DNA of 64,000 bases, from assembly GCA_963808545.1 (NCBI GenBank), contig CAWEGB010000006.1:496001-560000 (forward strand), given 5' to 3'. The translations under genes and the position numbers were made by a program. This DNA is from JACVRW01 sp963808545. Lineage in GTDB: Bacteria; Actinomycetota; Thermoleophilia; Solirubrobacterales; Thermoleophilaceae. Below the pieces are notes generated by a model that was not told where the DNA came from, searched no databases, and saw only the letters and a list, made by a program, of their open reading frames with translations. Positions 34,235 to 42,839 of the stretch are shown piece after piece (within the stretch, counting starts at the first letter, position 1; every line of letters starts with the position of its first letter).

Positions 34235-34984
34235 ATGTCCGGCCAGGTGATGGACGCCAACAAGCTCGGCGAGATCGCCAGCGCGGAGCGCTCGCTGGCC
34301 GATCTGTCGGGTGAGGGCTCGATTGCTCGCGTCAAGCCGTTCGGCCGAGAATGGCCGGCTGTCTGGTGGCTGAAATGGGCCACGATCCACCACATGCTGT
34401 TCACGCTTGACGTGCCCGACGGGGCCACGGTGCTCGAGCTTGGATCGGGCACGGGCTGGGCGACGTTGCTGCTCGCAGAGGCCGGCTATCGACCGCTCGG
34501 CGTGGACCTCGCGCCAGCGAACGTCGAGATCGGCCGGCGGCACGCACGGCGCTGGAGCAGTGCCGCCGAATTCGAGGTCGCGGACATGGACTCGGTGGAC
34601 CTGGGTCGCAGCTTCGACGCTGTCCTGATGTTCGATGCGCTGCACCACGTGAGCGATCCCGCCGCCGTGGTCGAGCGGGTGGGCAGGCACCTCAAGCCGG
34701 GCGGCTGGGCATTGTTCGGTGAGCCGTCGCTGCTGCACCTCGTATCGCCCGGCGCGCGAGCGGTGACGCGGGACAAGGGTTGGATTGAGAACGGGATCTC
34801 GGCCCGTGCGCTGCGCCGGTGGTGCCAAGCGGCGGGTATGCCCGAGACCATGCGCTTCTTCGAGCCCACCAGGCCCTACCGCGACCGAGTGCGTCAGTTC
34901 GCCTGGGAGGCCGTGCGCCTGGTGAGCGCAAACGTGGCCTTCGCTCCCACGTATCACGTGTGGCTCGCTGCGCGCCGTCACTGA
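34235..34984 (+). CDS. Class I SAM-dependent methyltransferase
   Basis: A 249-residue methyltransferase of the Rossmann type. SAM motif I, VLELGSGTGWATLLL, is at residues about 66-80; FDALHHVSDPAAVVERVGRH is the usual post-motif block and GRHLKPGGWALFGEPS the motif III strand. The N-terminal 60 residues carry a helical cap (SLADLSGEGSIARVKPFG). Isolated between two leftward glycosyltransferase blocks, it probably methylates a sugar or a lipid-linked glycan. Start ATG 34235 is supported by the TACGCT box seven bases in front. Confidence 0.88.
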   Translation: MSGQVMDANKLGEIASAERSLADLSGEGSIARVKPFGREWPAVWWLKWATIHHMLFTLDVPDGATVLELGSGTGWATLLLAEAGYRPLGVDLAPANVEIGRRHARRWSSAAEFEVADMDSVDLGRSFDAVLMFDALHHVSDPAAVVERVGRHLKPGGWALFGEPSLLHLVSPGARAVTRDKGWIENGISARALRRWCQAAGMPETMRFFEPTRPYRDRVRQFAWEAVRLVSANVAFAPTYHVWLAARRH

Positions 34985-34991
34985 GCCGGGC

Positions 34992-36101
34992 TCAGCGCGC
35001 GCCGTGAGTCCGCAGCACCTTCGCGAGGCGCTCGCGGAAGCTCTCCTCGGAGAAGCGCTCGGCGCTCCGGCGCAGCGCCTCCGAGTCCCAGGAGCGCCCG
35101 GCCAGCTCGCGCGCTCCGGCCCGGATCTGCTCCGGATCCGAGCCGTCCGCAACCAGCACGCCGTCCTCGCCCGGGCGCACGATGTCGCGCGCCCCGCCGC
35201 GGTCGGCAGCGAGCACCGGGGCGCCCGCCGCGAGGGCCTCGACCATCGAGATGCCGAAGTCCTCCTCGCCCACGTGGACGAACCCGCCGGCTCCGGCGAA
35301 CAGCTCGGCCAGGCGCGCACGCGGCAGCCAGCCCAGCAGCTCGACGTTGGGGGGCAGCGCGGCTCTGAGCTCCGGCTCGAGCGGTCCCACGCCCACCATG
35401 GTCAGGCGCAGATCGGGCAGCTCGCGGAAGGCGTCGGCCACCTCCAGTGGGCGCTTGTAGGAGACCAGGCGATGCACCCAGAGGAAGTGCGCGGGGTCGC
35501 GGAGCACGTCGCGGGGGAAGTCGCCGGTGGCCACGGGCGGGGCCACCACCACGGCGTCGCGCTCGTAGAAGGTGCGTATCCGCTCCGCCACCGCCGTTGA
35601 GTTGGCCACGTAGACGTCGGGCCTCTGTGACGCCTGGCGGTCCCAGGAGCGCAGGCGCCCTCGCATCGCCCACAGCGCCGCGCCCTTCACCCCGTGGACG
35701 CGGTTCTGCTCGGCGGCGGGCATCCACACGTAGCGCATGGGGGTGTGGCAGTAGCAGACGTGCAGCGTGCTCTCGGGGGTCTTCACACCCGCGGCACAGG
35801 CGTGCGAGGAGCTGAGCACGAGCTCGTAGCCCGACAGGTCGAGGCGCTCGAACCAGCGCGGCATGTACGGCAGCAGCCAGCGCCAGCGGCCCGGGTCATG
35901 CCCGCGCTGGCGCACCCCCGGCACGGTGCCGGCTCGCGACTCACGGACGATCGCCGAGCCGAGCCGCGGCGGGAGCAGCTCACGGGCGGCGTGGAAGGTG
36001 AAGATCTCCGGGTCCCGCGCGAACATGTCCAGCATGGCCGCCACGGTGCGCTCGGCCCCGTGGTAGCCCTGAAACCAGTCGTGAACGAGCGCCGTGCGCA
36101 T
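34992..36101 (-). CDS. GT4 glycosyltransferase (WbaZ-like)
   Basis: A 369-residue GT-B enzyme, paralogous to the one at 15799. MRTALVHDWFQGYHGAERTV opens it; SGYELVLSSSHACAAGVKTP and HVCYCHTPMRYVWMP are the shared acceptor-domain motifs. The donor domain has LWVHRLVSYKRPLEVADAF and GEEDFGISMVEALAAG. An open frame continues upstream, but only this ATG at 36101 begins at the proper first strand. It is the last gene of a leftward operon headed by the LPVTGG protein at 42290. Confidence 0.9.
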   Translation of the reverse strand: MRTALVHDWFQGYHGAERTVAAMLDMFARDPEIFTFHAARELLPPRLGSAIVRESRAGTVPGVRQRGHDPGRWRWLLPYMPRWFERLDLSGYELVLSSSHACAAGVKTPESTLHVCYCHTPMRYVWMPAAEQNRVHGVKGAALWAMRGRLRSWDRQASQRPDVYVANSTAVAERIRTFYERDAVVVAPPVATGDFPRDVLRDPAHFLWVHRLVSYKRPLEVADAFRELPDLRLTMVGVGPLEPELRAALPPNVELLGWLPRARLAELFAGAGGFVHVGEEDFGISMVEALAAGAPVLAADRGGARDIVRPGEDGVLVADGSDPEQIRAGARELAGRSWDSEALRRSAERFSEESFRERLAKVLRTHGAR

Positions 36102-36163
36102 GTTGAGCGGCTCGGTGGCCTCGGCGCTGCTCGGAATGGCGGGGGGCGCTGCGGGCCGGCTCG

Positions 36164-38344
36164 TCACCCAGCTTCCAACTCTGACGCCTGGTACTCGGTG
36201 TAGCCCTTGTGGCGCTGCAACGCCCGTCTGAAGCCGAGCGGCTTGCGAAGCCGCACCGAACGGCGGTAGGGACGCCCCCGGCGCCGGTAGCTGCGCCACT
36301 CGCGCAGGCCCGCCAGGCGGCCACGGAGGGGGGCCAGCGTGCGTCCGGCCACCGAGGTGAAGATGACGTAGGCCGTGTCGTAGGCCACCATCCACGGCCC
36401 GTTGAGCCACAGCATCTCGGTGGAGGCGTTCTTGGCCAGCGTCCGAACGCGGTTGCGTCCGACGAGGTAGAGCTTGGCCGGGGAGCCGTGCTGGGCCGTG
36501 GCGGAGTGATGGTGATAGACCACGGCGCGCGGGGCGTAGAGCGCCCGCCAGCCGTGGGCCTGGGCGCGCCAGGCCAGGTCGGCGTCCTCGAAGAAGGCGA
36601 AGAACGTCTCGTCGAAGGCCCCAGCCTGGTCGAGCATCGCGCGCCGGAAGATGGCGGCGCCGCCGGTGGCCCCGAACACCTCGTAGGGCTCGCCCCCGGG
36701 GTGGTCGCTCACGCGCTCGCCCACCAGCCGGTCCGCCGCGATGCCCAGGCGGTCGAGCTCGAGGCCGGCGGAGTTGAGCACGGCGCGCCGGTCTGCGAAG
36801 CGCATCTGAGCCGCCACCGAGCCGATGCGCGGGTCGAGGCGCCCGGCCTCGAGCATGGTGGAGACGGCGTCCGGCTCGACGGTGGTGTCGTTGTTGAACA
36901 CGGCGATCCACTCTCCGCCGCTCTCGGCGATCCCTCGGGCGACGCCGCCGGCGAAGCCCTCGTTGCGCGCCAACGAGATCACGCGCACGTCCGGGAAGTG
37001 CTCGCGTACCAGCTCGACCGAGCCGTCCTGCGAGCCGTTGTCGACCACGATGACCTCGGTGTCCTCGTCCACGGCCTCGAGTGCTCGCTCGAGCGACTGC
37101 AGGCACATCCGCAGGAGATTGCGGCGCTCGTGGTTGACGATGATGGCCGAGACGGCCGTGCCGGTGGCGGGCTTGGCGCCGTTGCCGGGAGCGGGCCGAG
37201 GCTGGGTGAGGATCGGCTCGTCCTCGGCCAGCACCTCGCCGATCGCCGCGTCGGTCAGCCGGGCACTGCGGTCCCAGTTGAAGTACGCGGCACGCTCGAG
37301 GCCGCTCTGAACGAGGCGCTCGCGCAACGGCGCGTCCCCGGCGGCGGTGAGCAGCGCGTCGCCCAGCGCGGCGCCGTCGTCGGGATCCACGAGCAGCGCG
37401 GCGTCGCCGCAGGTCTCCGGCAGCGCGGTGCGGTCGGCCGCCACCACGGGCACGCCGCTGGCCATCGCCTCCAGCACGGGCAGGCCGAAGCCCTCGTAGA
37501 GCGACGGCATGGCCAGGGCCAGCGCTCCGGTGTAGAGACCGGGAAGCGCACCGTCGTCCACGTAGCCGAGGGCGCGCAGGGGCGGCGTCTCGCCGGGTCG
37601 CATGTAGGCCCGCCCCGAGCCCGCGGACACCAGCTCGATTCCCTCGCGCTCCAGGCGGTCCCGGGCCTCGGCCAGCGAGGCAAGGTTCTTGCGCGCGATG
37701 CGCGTGCCGACCACGAGGATGTACGGCCGTTCGAGACCGTAGGCCTGCCGCACGGGCTCGACGTCGGCGTGGGGCGAGAAGCGCGCATCCACGCCGTGGG
37801 GCACCACCACGATCCGGTCGGGATCGAGGTCGAGCCCCTCGGCGAGCTCGCGGCGGGAGAACTCCGACGGAGCGATCACCCGCCGGGCGCGCTGGGCCAG
37901 CAGGGGGACGATCCGCTTCTGGTAGGAGGCGTAGACCGCCGAGTACCAGCCGGGATGCCTCAGGGCGGCCAGGTCGTTGATCACGACCACGGTGCGCCGT
38001 GAGGCCACGGGCGCGAGGTTGGCGGGGCAGTAGAGCACGCGGGCCTCGCGCGAGGCGGCGGGCAGGAGCGCCTGCTCCCACAGGTGCCCCGCGCGGTAGG
38101 CCAGCGCCGTCGGCGGCCGGGCCATCGCGTACCGCGAGGGGTTGAGCCGCGGCAGGCGGGCCGCCATCTCGATCGTGACCCGCTCCACGCCGCCGATCTC
38201 CCGCCGTGCGGCGGCGCGCGCGTTGATCAGCACCGGGGCGTCCCTGCGGGTGGCCACCCGGCGGGACCCGTTCGAGCCGCCGGCAGGGTCCGCCCTCGGC
38301 GCGCTCGCCGAAACCTCCGGATCGCGCGACAGGATCTCGCTCAC
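36164..38344 (-). CDS. Bifunctional GT4-GT2 glycosyltransferase
   Basis: A 726-residue fusion. Residues about 38-370 are GT-B (GT4): RTVVVINDLAALRHPGWYSA, ILVVGTRIARKNLASLAEA and SLYEGFGLPVLEAMASG. A linker (about 372-398) leads to a GT-A (GT2) domain (about 400-640): VSAIIVNHERRNLLRMCLQS, VVDNGSQDGSVE, the FNNDTTVEP metal-binding region and FFAFFEDADLAWRAQAHG. The C-terminal 80 residues are basic and helical and may bind membrane. It could add two successive sugars in one pass. GTG start at 38344, overlapping the upstream ligase stop by four bases. A second fusion of the same layout lies at 39871-41861. Confidence 0.93.
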   Translation of the reverse strand: MSEILSRDPEVSASAPRADPAGGSNGSRRVATRRDAPVLINARAAARREIGGVERVTIEMAARLPRLNPSRYAMARPPTALAYRAGHLWEQALLPAASREARVLYCPANLAPVASRRTVVVINDLAALRHPGWYSAVYASYQKRIVPLLAQRARRVIAPSEFSRRELAEGLDLDPDRIVVVPHGVDARFSPHADVEPVRQAYGLERPYILVVGTRIARKNLASLAEARDRLEREGIELVSAGSGRAYMRPGETPPLRALGYVDDGALPGLYTGALALAMPSLYEGFGLPVLEAMASGVPVVAADRTALPETCGDAALLVDPDDGAALGDALLTAAGDAPLRERLVQSGLERAAYFNWDRSARLTDAAIGEVLAEDEPILTQPRPAPGNGAKPATGTAVSAIIVNHERRNLLRMCLQSLERALEAVDEDTEVIVVDNGSQDGSVELVREHFPDVRVISLARNEGFAGGVARGIAESGGEWIAVFNNDTTVEPDAVSTMLEAGRLDPRIGSVAAQMRFADRRAVLNSAGLELDRLGIAADRLVGERVSDHPGGEPYEVFGATGGAAIFRRAMLDQAGAFDETFFAFFEDADLAWRAQAHGWRALYAPRAVVYHHHSATAQHGSPAKLYLVGRNRVRTLAKNASTEMLWLNGPWMVAYDTAYVIFTSVAGRTLAPLRGRLAGLREWRSYRRRGRPYRRSVRLRKPLGFRRALQRHKGYTEYQASELEAG

Positions 38345-39857
38345 GCGCGCGCTCCGGATCGGTCGGCGGTCACGACGGCAGGACTCTCATCGCGGTCCAT
38401 TCCTAGCACGCTTTCCCGGCCCGAGGACTCCTCGCTCCACGCCACCGCCGCGGCGGCGAGCAGCAGCGCCGGCAGGGTCACGGCGGGCATCTCCCAGTCC
38501 CAGTCGAGCCCGGCGTGGAAGGCCCAGGTGGCCAGCCCGGCGGCCACGCCTGTGGCCGCGACCGGCGTCGCGCCGGTACAGGCGGACCAGCGCGGCGGCT
38601 ACGCCGCCGAGGAAGAGCAGGAGGCAGCCAGACCCACGACTCCCAGCTCCGCGGCGGTCTCGAGGTAGAGCGAGTGGGCGTCCCCGGAGGCGTCCACGCG
38701 GTCCTCGTTCTTGAGCCACTCGACCTGGAAGCCGCCGGAGCCCGAGGCCTTCACCGGGTTGTCGGCGAAGTTCTGGGCGGCCACCTCCCAGTAGCGGTAG
38801 CGGTTGGTGTCGATCGAGCCCGAGCCGGGCAGGATCGGCGCCCGCGGCGGGAGAGGCGCCCTCGGGCTTGCCCTCGAAGGCCGCCAGGACAAGGCCGCCC
38901 ACCACAAGCACCAGCAACGCGACGCCGGCCACGGTCGCCGGCCGCGAGCCGGGCAGCGACGGCGCCTGCATGCGGCCGCCGCGCCGCGCGGGGCGCGCAA
39001 GAGCGCGGCGGCGGCGGCGGCCGCCACGAGCACCGGCGAGCATCAGCAGACCCTCGCCGCGTCGCGCGTCCTCCAGCGAGGTGACCGTGGTCAGCGCGCT
39101 GCGCCACCAGCGAGGCCGCTGCCGCGGCCATGCCGACCGTGAACGATGCTTCGCAGCTGGGGACGCGACTCGGGCGCGAGAGCCAGGAGCACGAGCACGC
39201 CCGACGGCCACGGCGGCCAGGGCGCCGCGCGCGAAGCTGAGGTACACGCCCAGGCCGAGGACCACGCCGGCTGCGGCGAGCACCGACCGCAGCGCCGGCT
39301 GCGCGATCGGGGTCGCCCGCCACCCGCACAGCGAGCACGAAGCCCAGCGCGGCGAGGATCCCGTAGGCGTTCCAGTACGTGAGCGGCTGCTCCAGGCGGC
39401 CCGCCGAGTGCCGCTCTGCTCGAGGTCGATCAGCGCCGGCAGCAGGCGCTCGGACAGCCCGTAGGCGATCGACCACGAAGGCGCCCAGGGCGAGAGCGGG
39501 CTCGAGCGCGCGCCTCACGCGCGGGTCTCGCGCAGCGAGCGCCAGCGCAGCGGTGAAGACGCCGAGGTAGAGCAGCAGCCGCTGCAGGTCGTCCTGGGCG
39601 CGCCCGCCGATGGGAGCCCAGGTGAGCGAGAGGGCCGTCCAGCCGCAGAGCAGGGCCAGCCCCAGCAGCGCCAGGCGGCCGGCGGTCGAGACCGGCAAGG
39701 GCCGGGGGGAGAACAGCGCGGCGAGCACCACGAGCGCCCAGGCGACGAGCGCCGCGATGATGCGCGGCTCGTCGAAGAAGCCCCCCGAGAAGAACGCCAG
39801 CACCGTCGGGAGGACGATCAGGGCCGTCGCGCCGGCCGCGAGAACCCATCTCCGCAT
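38341..39857 (-). pseudogene. O-antigen ligase-like membrane protein, several frameshifts
   Basis: Fragments in three frames give about 505 residues with 11-12 hydrophobic helices, again of the ligase/polymerase family. It begins at ATG 39857 (MRRWVLAAGATALIVLPTVL); next are SLTWAPIGGRAQDDLQRLLL and QPLTYWNAYGILAALGFVLA, then GLGVYLSFARGALAAVAVG, the periplasmic loop with SGGFQVEWLKNEDRVDASGD and AHSLYLETAAELGVVGL, and the last helix MAAGLATWAFHAGLDWDWEM. The DAHSLYLETAAELG motif is the diagnostic Wzy_C loop. Stop is TGA at 38343-38341. The indels fall in G or C runs. Confidence 0.8.
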
Positions 39858-39870
39858 AAGGCGCGCCAGG

Positions 39871-41861
39871 TTAGTGGCTTCTGCCCTTACGCACGGCACT
39901 CCCGAGGGCCCGCAGCTGAGCCCGGTCGTAGCCCGGGTCGCGGCGCAGCACGGTCCGCGCCAGCGCCCGCGTGCCGTAGGTCACGGCCTGGGCGACGTCA
40001 TCGAGCGCGAGAGCCCGGTCGCCCGATCGCCGGCCACCACCTCCCGCCGCCGCCTGGCCGCCAAGGCCAGCGCGTCGTCACCGAGCGCGCGCGCCACCGA
40101 GGCGCCTCCGAGATGGCGCACGCTCACTCCGGGCCGCAGCAGCGTCGGGCGCGCCGAGCTCGGCCGCGCGCAGGCACAGCTCGAGGTCCTCGTAGAAGAG
40201 GAAGGCTGTCGGGATCGAACGGCCCGGCGTGGCGAAGCAGGTCGGTGCGCGCCACCACGCAGGCGGCGATCGCCCAGCCCACGGGCCGCGGCCGGCTGCT
40301 GCGCCAGGGCTCGTAGCGGCGCCGCAGCGGCCCGGGCAGCAGGGGCCGCGGCAGCGCCGCCGGAATCAGCGCCTCGACCGTCCCGGCAGCGGATGGGCGC
40401 TGTCCTGGACGCTGCCGTCGGCGTTGAGCAGCCGCGGTACGAGCAGCGCGTCGCGGGTGGCGGCCTCGGCCACCAGCCGCTCGAGTCCGTCGTCGAGCAG
40501 CTCCGATGTCGGGGTTGAGGAGGACGGTCGACGGGCGCGGACACGCGCTCCAGGCCGGCGTTGTTGGCCGCGCCGAAGCCGCAGGTTGCCGTCCAGCGCC
40601 ACGACCTCGGCGCCGGCAGCCCGGGCGAGATCGGCGCCGGCGTCGGTGCGAGCCGCTGTCGACGACGACCAGCCGAGGCGGCGGGTGCAGGAGGCGCTCG
40701 ACGCTGGCCAGCAGGCGCTCGAGCTCGGGCGCCGAGTCGTGGATGACCGTGACGACCGCGAAGTCGGTCACCGGCGCGGCCTCGGCGAGCACGGCGCGCG
40801 TCTCGGCGGCCGCGCGGTCCCAGGACACGCAGCGAGCGCGTCGGCGCCCGCCGCGACGAGGCGCTCGCGCAGGCCGGGCTCGCTCTCGAGGCGCAGCAGC
40901 GCCTCGGCCAGCGCCACGGCGTCGCCGCGCGGCACGCGCAGCGCGCCCTCGGCGAGCGTCTCGCCGAACACCGGCAGGTCGGAGACCACCGCCGGCGTGC
41001 CGCGCGCCAGCGCCTCGAGAGGCGTGAAGCCGAAGCCCTCCTCCTCCGAGACGCAGACGAGCGCAAGGGCGTTCAGGTAGAGCGCCTCCAGCACCGGATC
41101 GGGCACGAAGCCGAGCAGCCTGGCGTCGGTGGCGCCTTCGAGCTGCGCCCGCAGCGGGCCGTCGCCGGCCAACACGAGCCCCGCGGCGAGCCCGCCGGCG
41201 CGGGCCCGGGTGTGAGCCTCGACCACGAGGTCCGGGCCGCTTGCGCGGCTCGAGGGCGCCGACCGCGAGCACGTAGGAATCGGGCAGTCCCGGCGGCAGC
41301 GGTCCCGACCGGCCCGGCGTTCGTCCCGGTCCCGGCAGAGATCGTCCGAATCCGGTCCTGCGGGCACGCCCCATTCCTCCACGAGCTCGCGGGCGACCTG
41401 GCTCGGAGTCGGCGATCAGCGCGAGCCGCGCGCCGCGCCTGGCGCCGCGGCCGAGCCAGGCGGTGCCAGACCCGTTCGTAGGCGCTGAAGTCCTGCGGGC
41501 GGTGCTCGAAGCTGAGGTCGTGCACGGTGAGCACCACCGGCACGTCGCGGGAGACGGCGACCGGAGCGACCGCCGGCAGCAGCACGACGTCGCAGCCGCC
41601 AACCAGGCGGTCCAGGCGCGGGCGGCCGCTGAGCGCGGCGGCCGCGAACAGCGGACGGCTGCCGATCCGTGGGGCGTGGACCTCGATGCCGCCGCCGTCG
41701 AGCCGTGGTTGCTCAGCATCGGCCGCTCCCGGCACGAGCACGGCGTACTCGTCGCCGGGGAAGCCGTGGGCGAGCGCGGTCAGGAGGTTGCGCAGGTAGC
41801 GCGCGATGCCGCGGCTGCGGGCCGGGTCACGAAGGCTACGTCCGTCGACCCCGACTCTCAG
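39871..41861 (-). pseudogene. Bifunctional GT4-GT2 glycosyltransferase, several frameshifts
   Basis: A broken counterpart of the gene at 36164. The GT4 part starts with RVGVDGRSLRDPARSRGIAR (CTG at 41861, or a lost base after GTG 41874) and shows VPVVLTVHDLSFEHRPQDFS, VLAGDGPLRAQLEGATDARL and SEEEGFGFTPLEALARG. Without a stop it runs into the GT2 part at VTDFAVVTVIHDSAPELERL, with VVDSGS, GFGAANNAGLERV, NPDIG-like and FYEDLELCLRAAELG segments. A GTG at 40771 with a TGA in another frame could alternatively mark two separate genes. The end is a TAA at 39873-39871. At least five single-base indels were counted by eye. Confidence 0.7.
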
Positions 41862-41902
41862 TGTTCCTCACCGGGTTCGCGGGCCGCGGACGCGGCCCGC
41901 AT

Positions 41903-42290
41903 TCACGCACGTCGCCGCAGCGCGAGCCCGGAGAGCAGGAACGCGGCGCCGATGGCGGCCAGCAGCGTGGCCGGGGCCGCCGGTGACCGGCAGCGTCGCG
42001 CGAGCCCGCATCAGTGGCCCCGTCGTGGTCGAGCCCGTAGTGCCGCTCCCAGTCGTCGGCCACCAGAGTCGATCTCGCCACCCGAGCTCGGCGTCGCCGC
42101 CACTCTGCGTCTGGCCCGAGCCGCTCGACTGATCGTTGGCGCCGCCTCCGCCGCCCCCTGAATCGTTCTGACCCTGGAAAGGGTCGGTGTATTGCTCGTC
42201 CCCGGCGCTCTGTGCCAGCACGGTCGCGGGAAGCGCGACTGCGACTACGGCGACGAGCGCGAGGGCGAGCAGCCCCCTGATCGTGCGCAT
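41903..42290 (-). pseudogene. Small LPxTG-type surface protein, one-base frameshift near the end
   Basis: The first frame gives MRTIRGLLALALVAVVAVAL, a signal peptide with an AxA-like cut (ATVLAQ), then a low-complexity G/S/Q/T-rich stretch (about 40-80) and RATLPVTGG. Removing one C from the run after GGC GGC yields PATLLAAIGAAFLLSGLALR, then RRRA and a TGA at 41905-41903. Corrected, this is a perfect sortase substrate: LPVTGG, hydrophobic helix, arginine tail, about 128 residues. It would be a short wall- or glycan-anchored stalk. It heads the leftward glycosyltransferase operon, just before the GT4-GT2 fusion. Confidence 0.7.
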
Positions 42291-42373
42291 CGAAGAATTC
42301 CTAGCAGAAAGAACAGCCACGCCTGGACGTCGCCCGGACCCTGGTCAGCCCTCGCCCGGACCCCGGTCCGCCC

Positions 42374-42379
42374 TAGACT
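42374..42379 (+). promoter_or_regulatory. Candidate leaderless -10 box (TAGACT)
   Basis: TAGACT is followed by ten bases and the ATG at 42390, without a Shine-Dalgarno sequence. It lies in the 99-base divergent gap between the LPVTGG protein and the next rightward operon. Confidence 0.35.
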
Positions 42380-42389
42380 GACGCCGCCG

Positions 42390-42839
42390 ATGACGGCCGC
42401 TCCCGTACTCGTTCGTGTCGCGCTGGTGGTAGTTGCACTTCTGGCATCCGCCTGGCTCGCCGCGGGCCTGCGCGCAATCGAGTTGGAGAGCGAGGCCCAG
42501 ACGGTGCTCGACCGGGTGAGCGAGAGGCCCCCACAGGCTGACATCGAACGCGCCATCGACAACCTCCGCGACGCCCGCCGATACAACGCCGACAAGACCC
42601 CGGACGTGAACCGAGCCCTGCTGCTATGGCAGGGCGGACGCCTCGAGCAGGCGACCGCGCTCGGGGAACGGGTCGTCGCCGATGAGCCGCTCAGCGTGGA
42701 AGGCTGGTTTGCGCTCTGGGCCATCTCGCTCCAGGCCGGCGACCGCCAGCGAGCGGCACGAGTGATCGCTCAGCTCCGTGAGCTCGACCCTCTGAGGGCG
42801 CGGACGCTCGAGCGCTTCGACCGAGCCTCGGAACGTTGA
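42390..42839 (+). CDS. Small membrane-anchored tetratricopeptide-like protein
   Basis: A 149-residue protein. The N-terminal helix VLVRVALVVVALLASAWLAA (about 6-25) is a membrane anchor. The rest looks like two or three helical pairs of TPR type: AIDNLRDARRYNADKTPDVN, GRLEQATALGERVVADEPLS and GDRQRAARVIAQLRELDPLR. It could serve as a scaffold for glycan enzymes. It is coupled to the following giant glycosyltransferase by a TTGA overlap. No function assigned. Confidence 0.7.
   Translation: MTAAPVLVRVALVVVALLASAWLAAGLRAIELESEAQTVLDRVSERPPQADIERAIDNLRDARRYNADKTPDVNRALLLWQGGRLEQATALGERVVADEPLSVEGWFALWAISLQAGDRQRAARVIAQLRELDPLRARTLERFDRASER

Noticed and set aside
36209..38002. A 597-codon plus-strand frame
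   Set aside because: Antisense to the intact GT4-GT2 fusion, which carries full motifs for both domains.
32686..42290. Programmed frameshifting in several genes
   Set aside because: Too many shifts, in both directions, at ordinary G/C runs and without slippery heptamers or pseudoknots.
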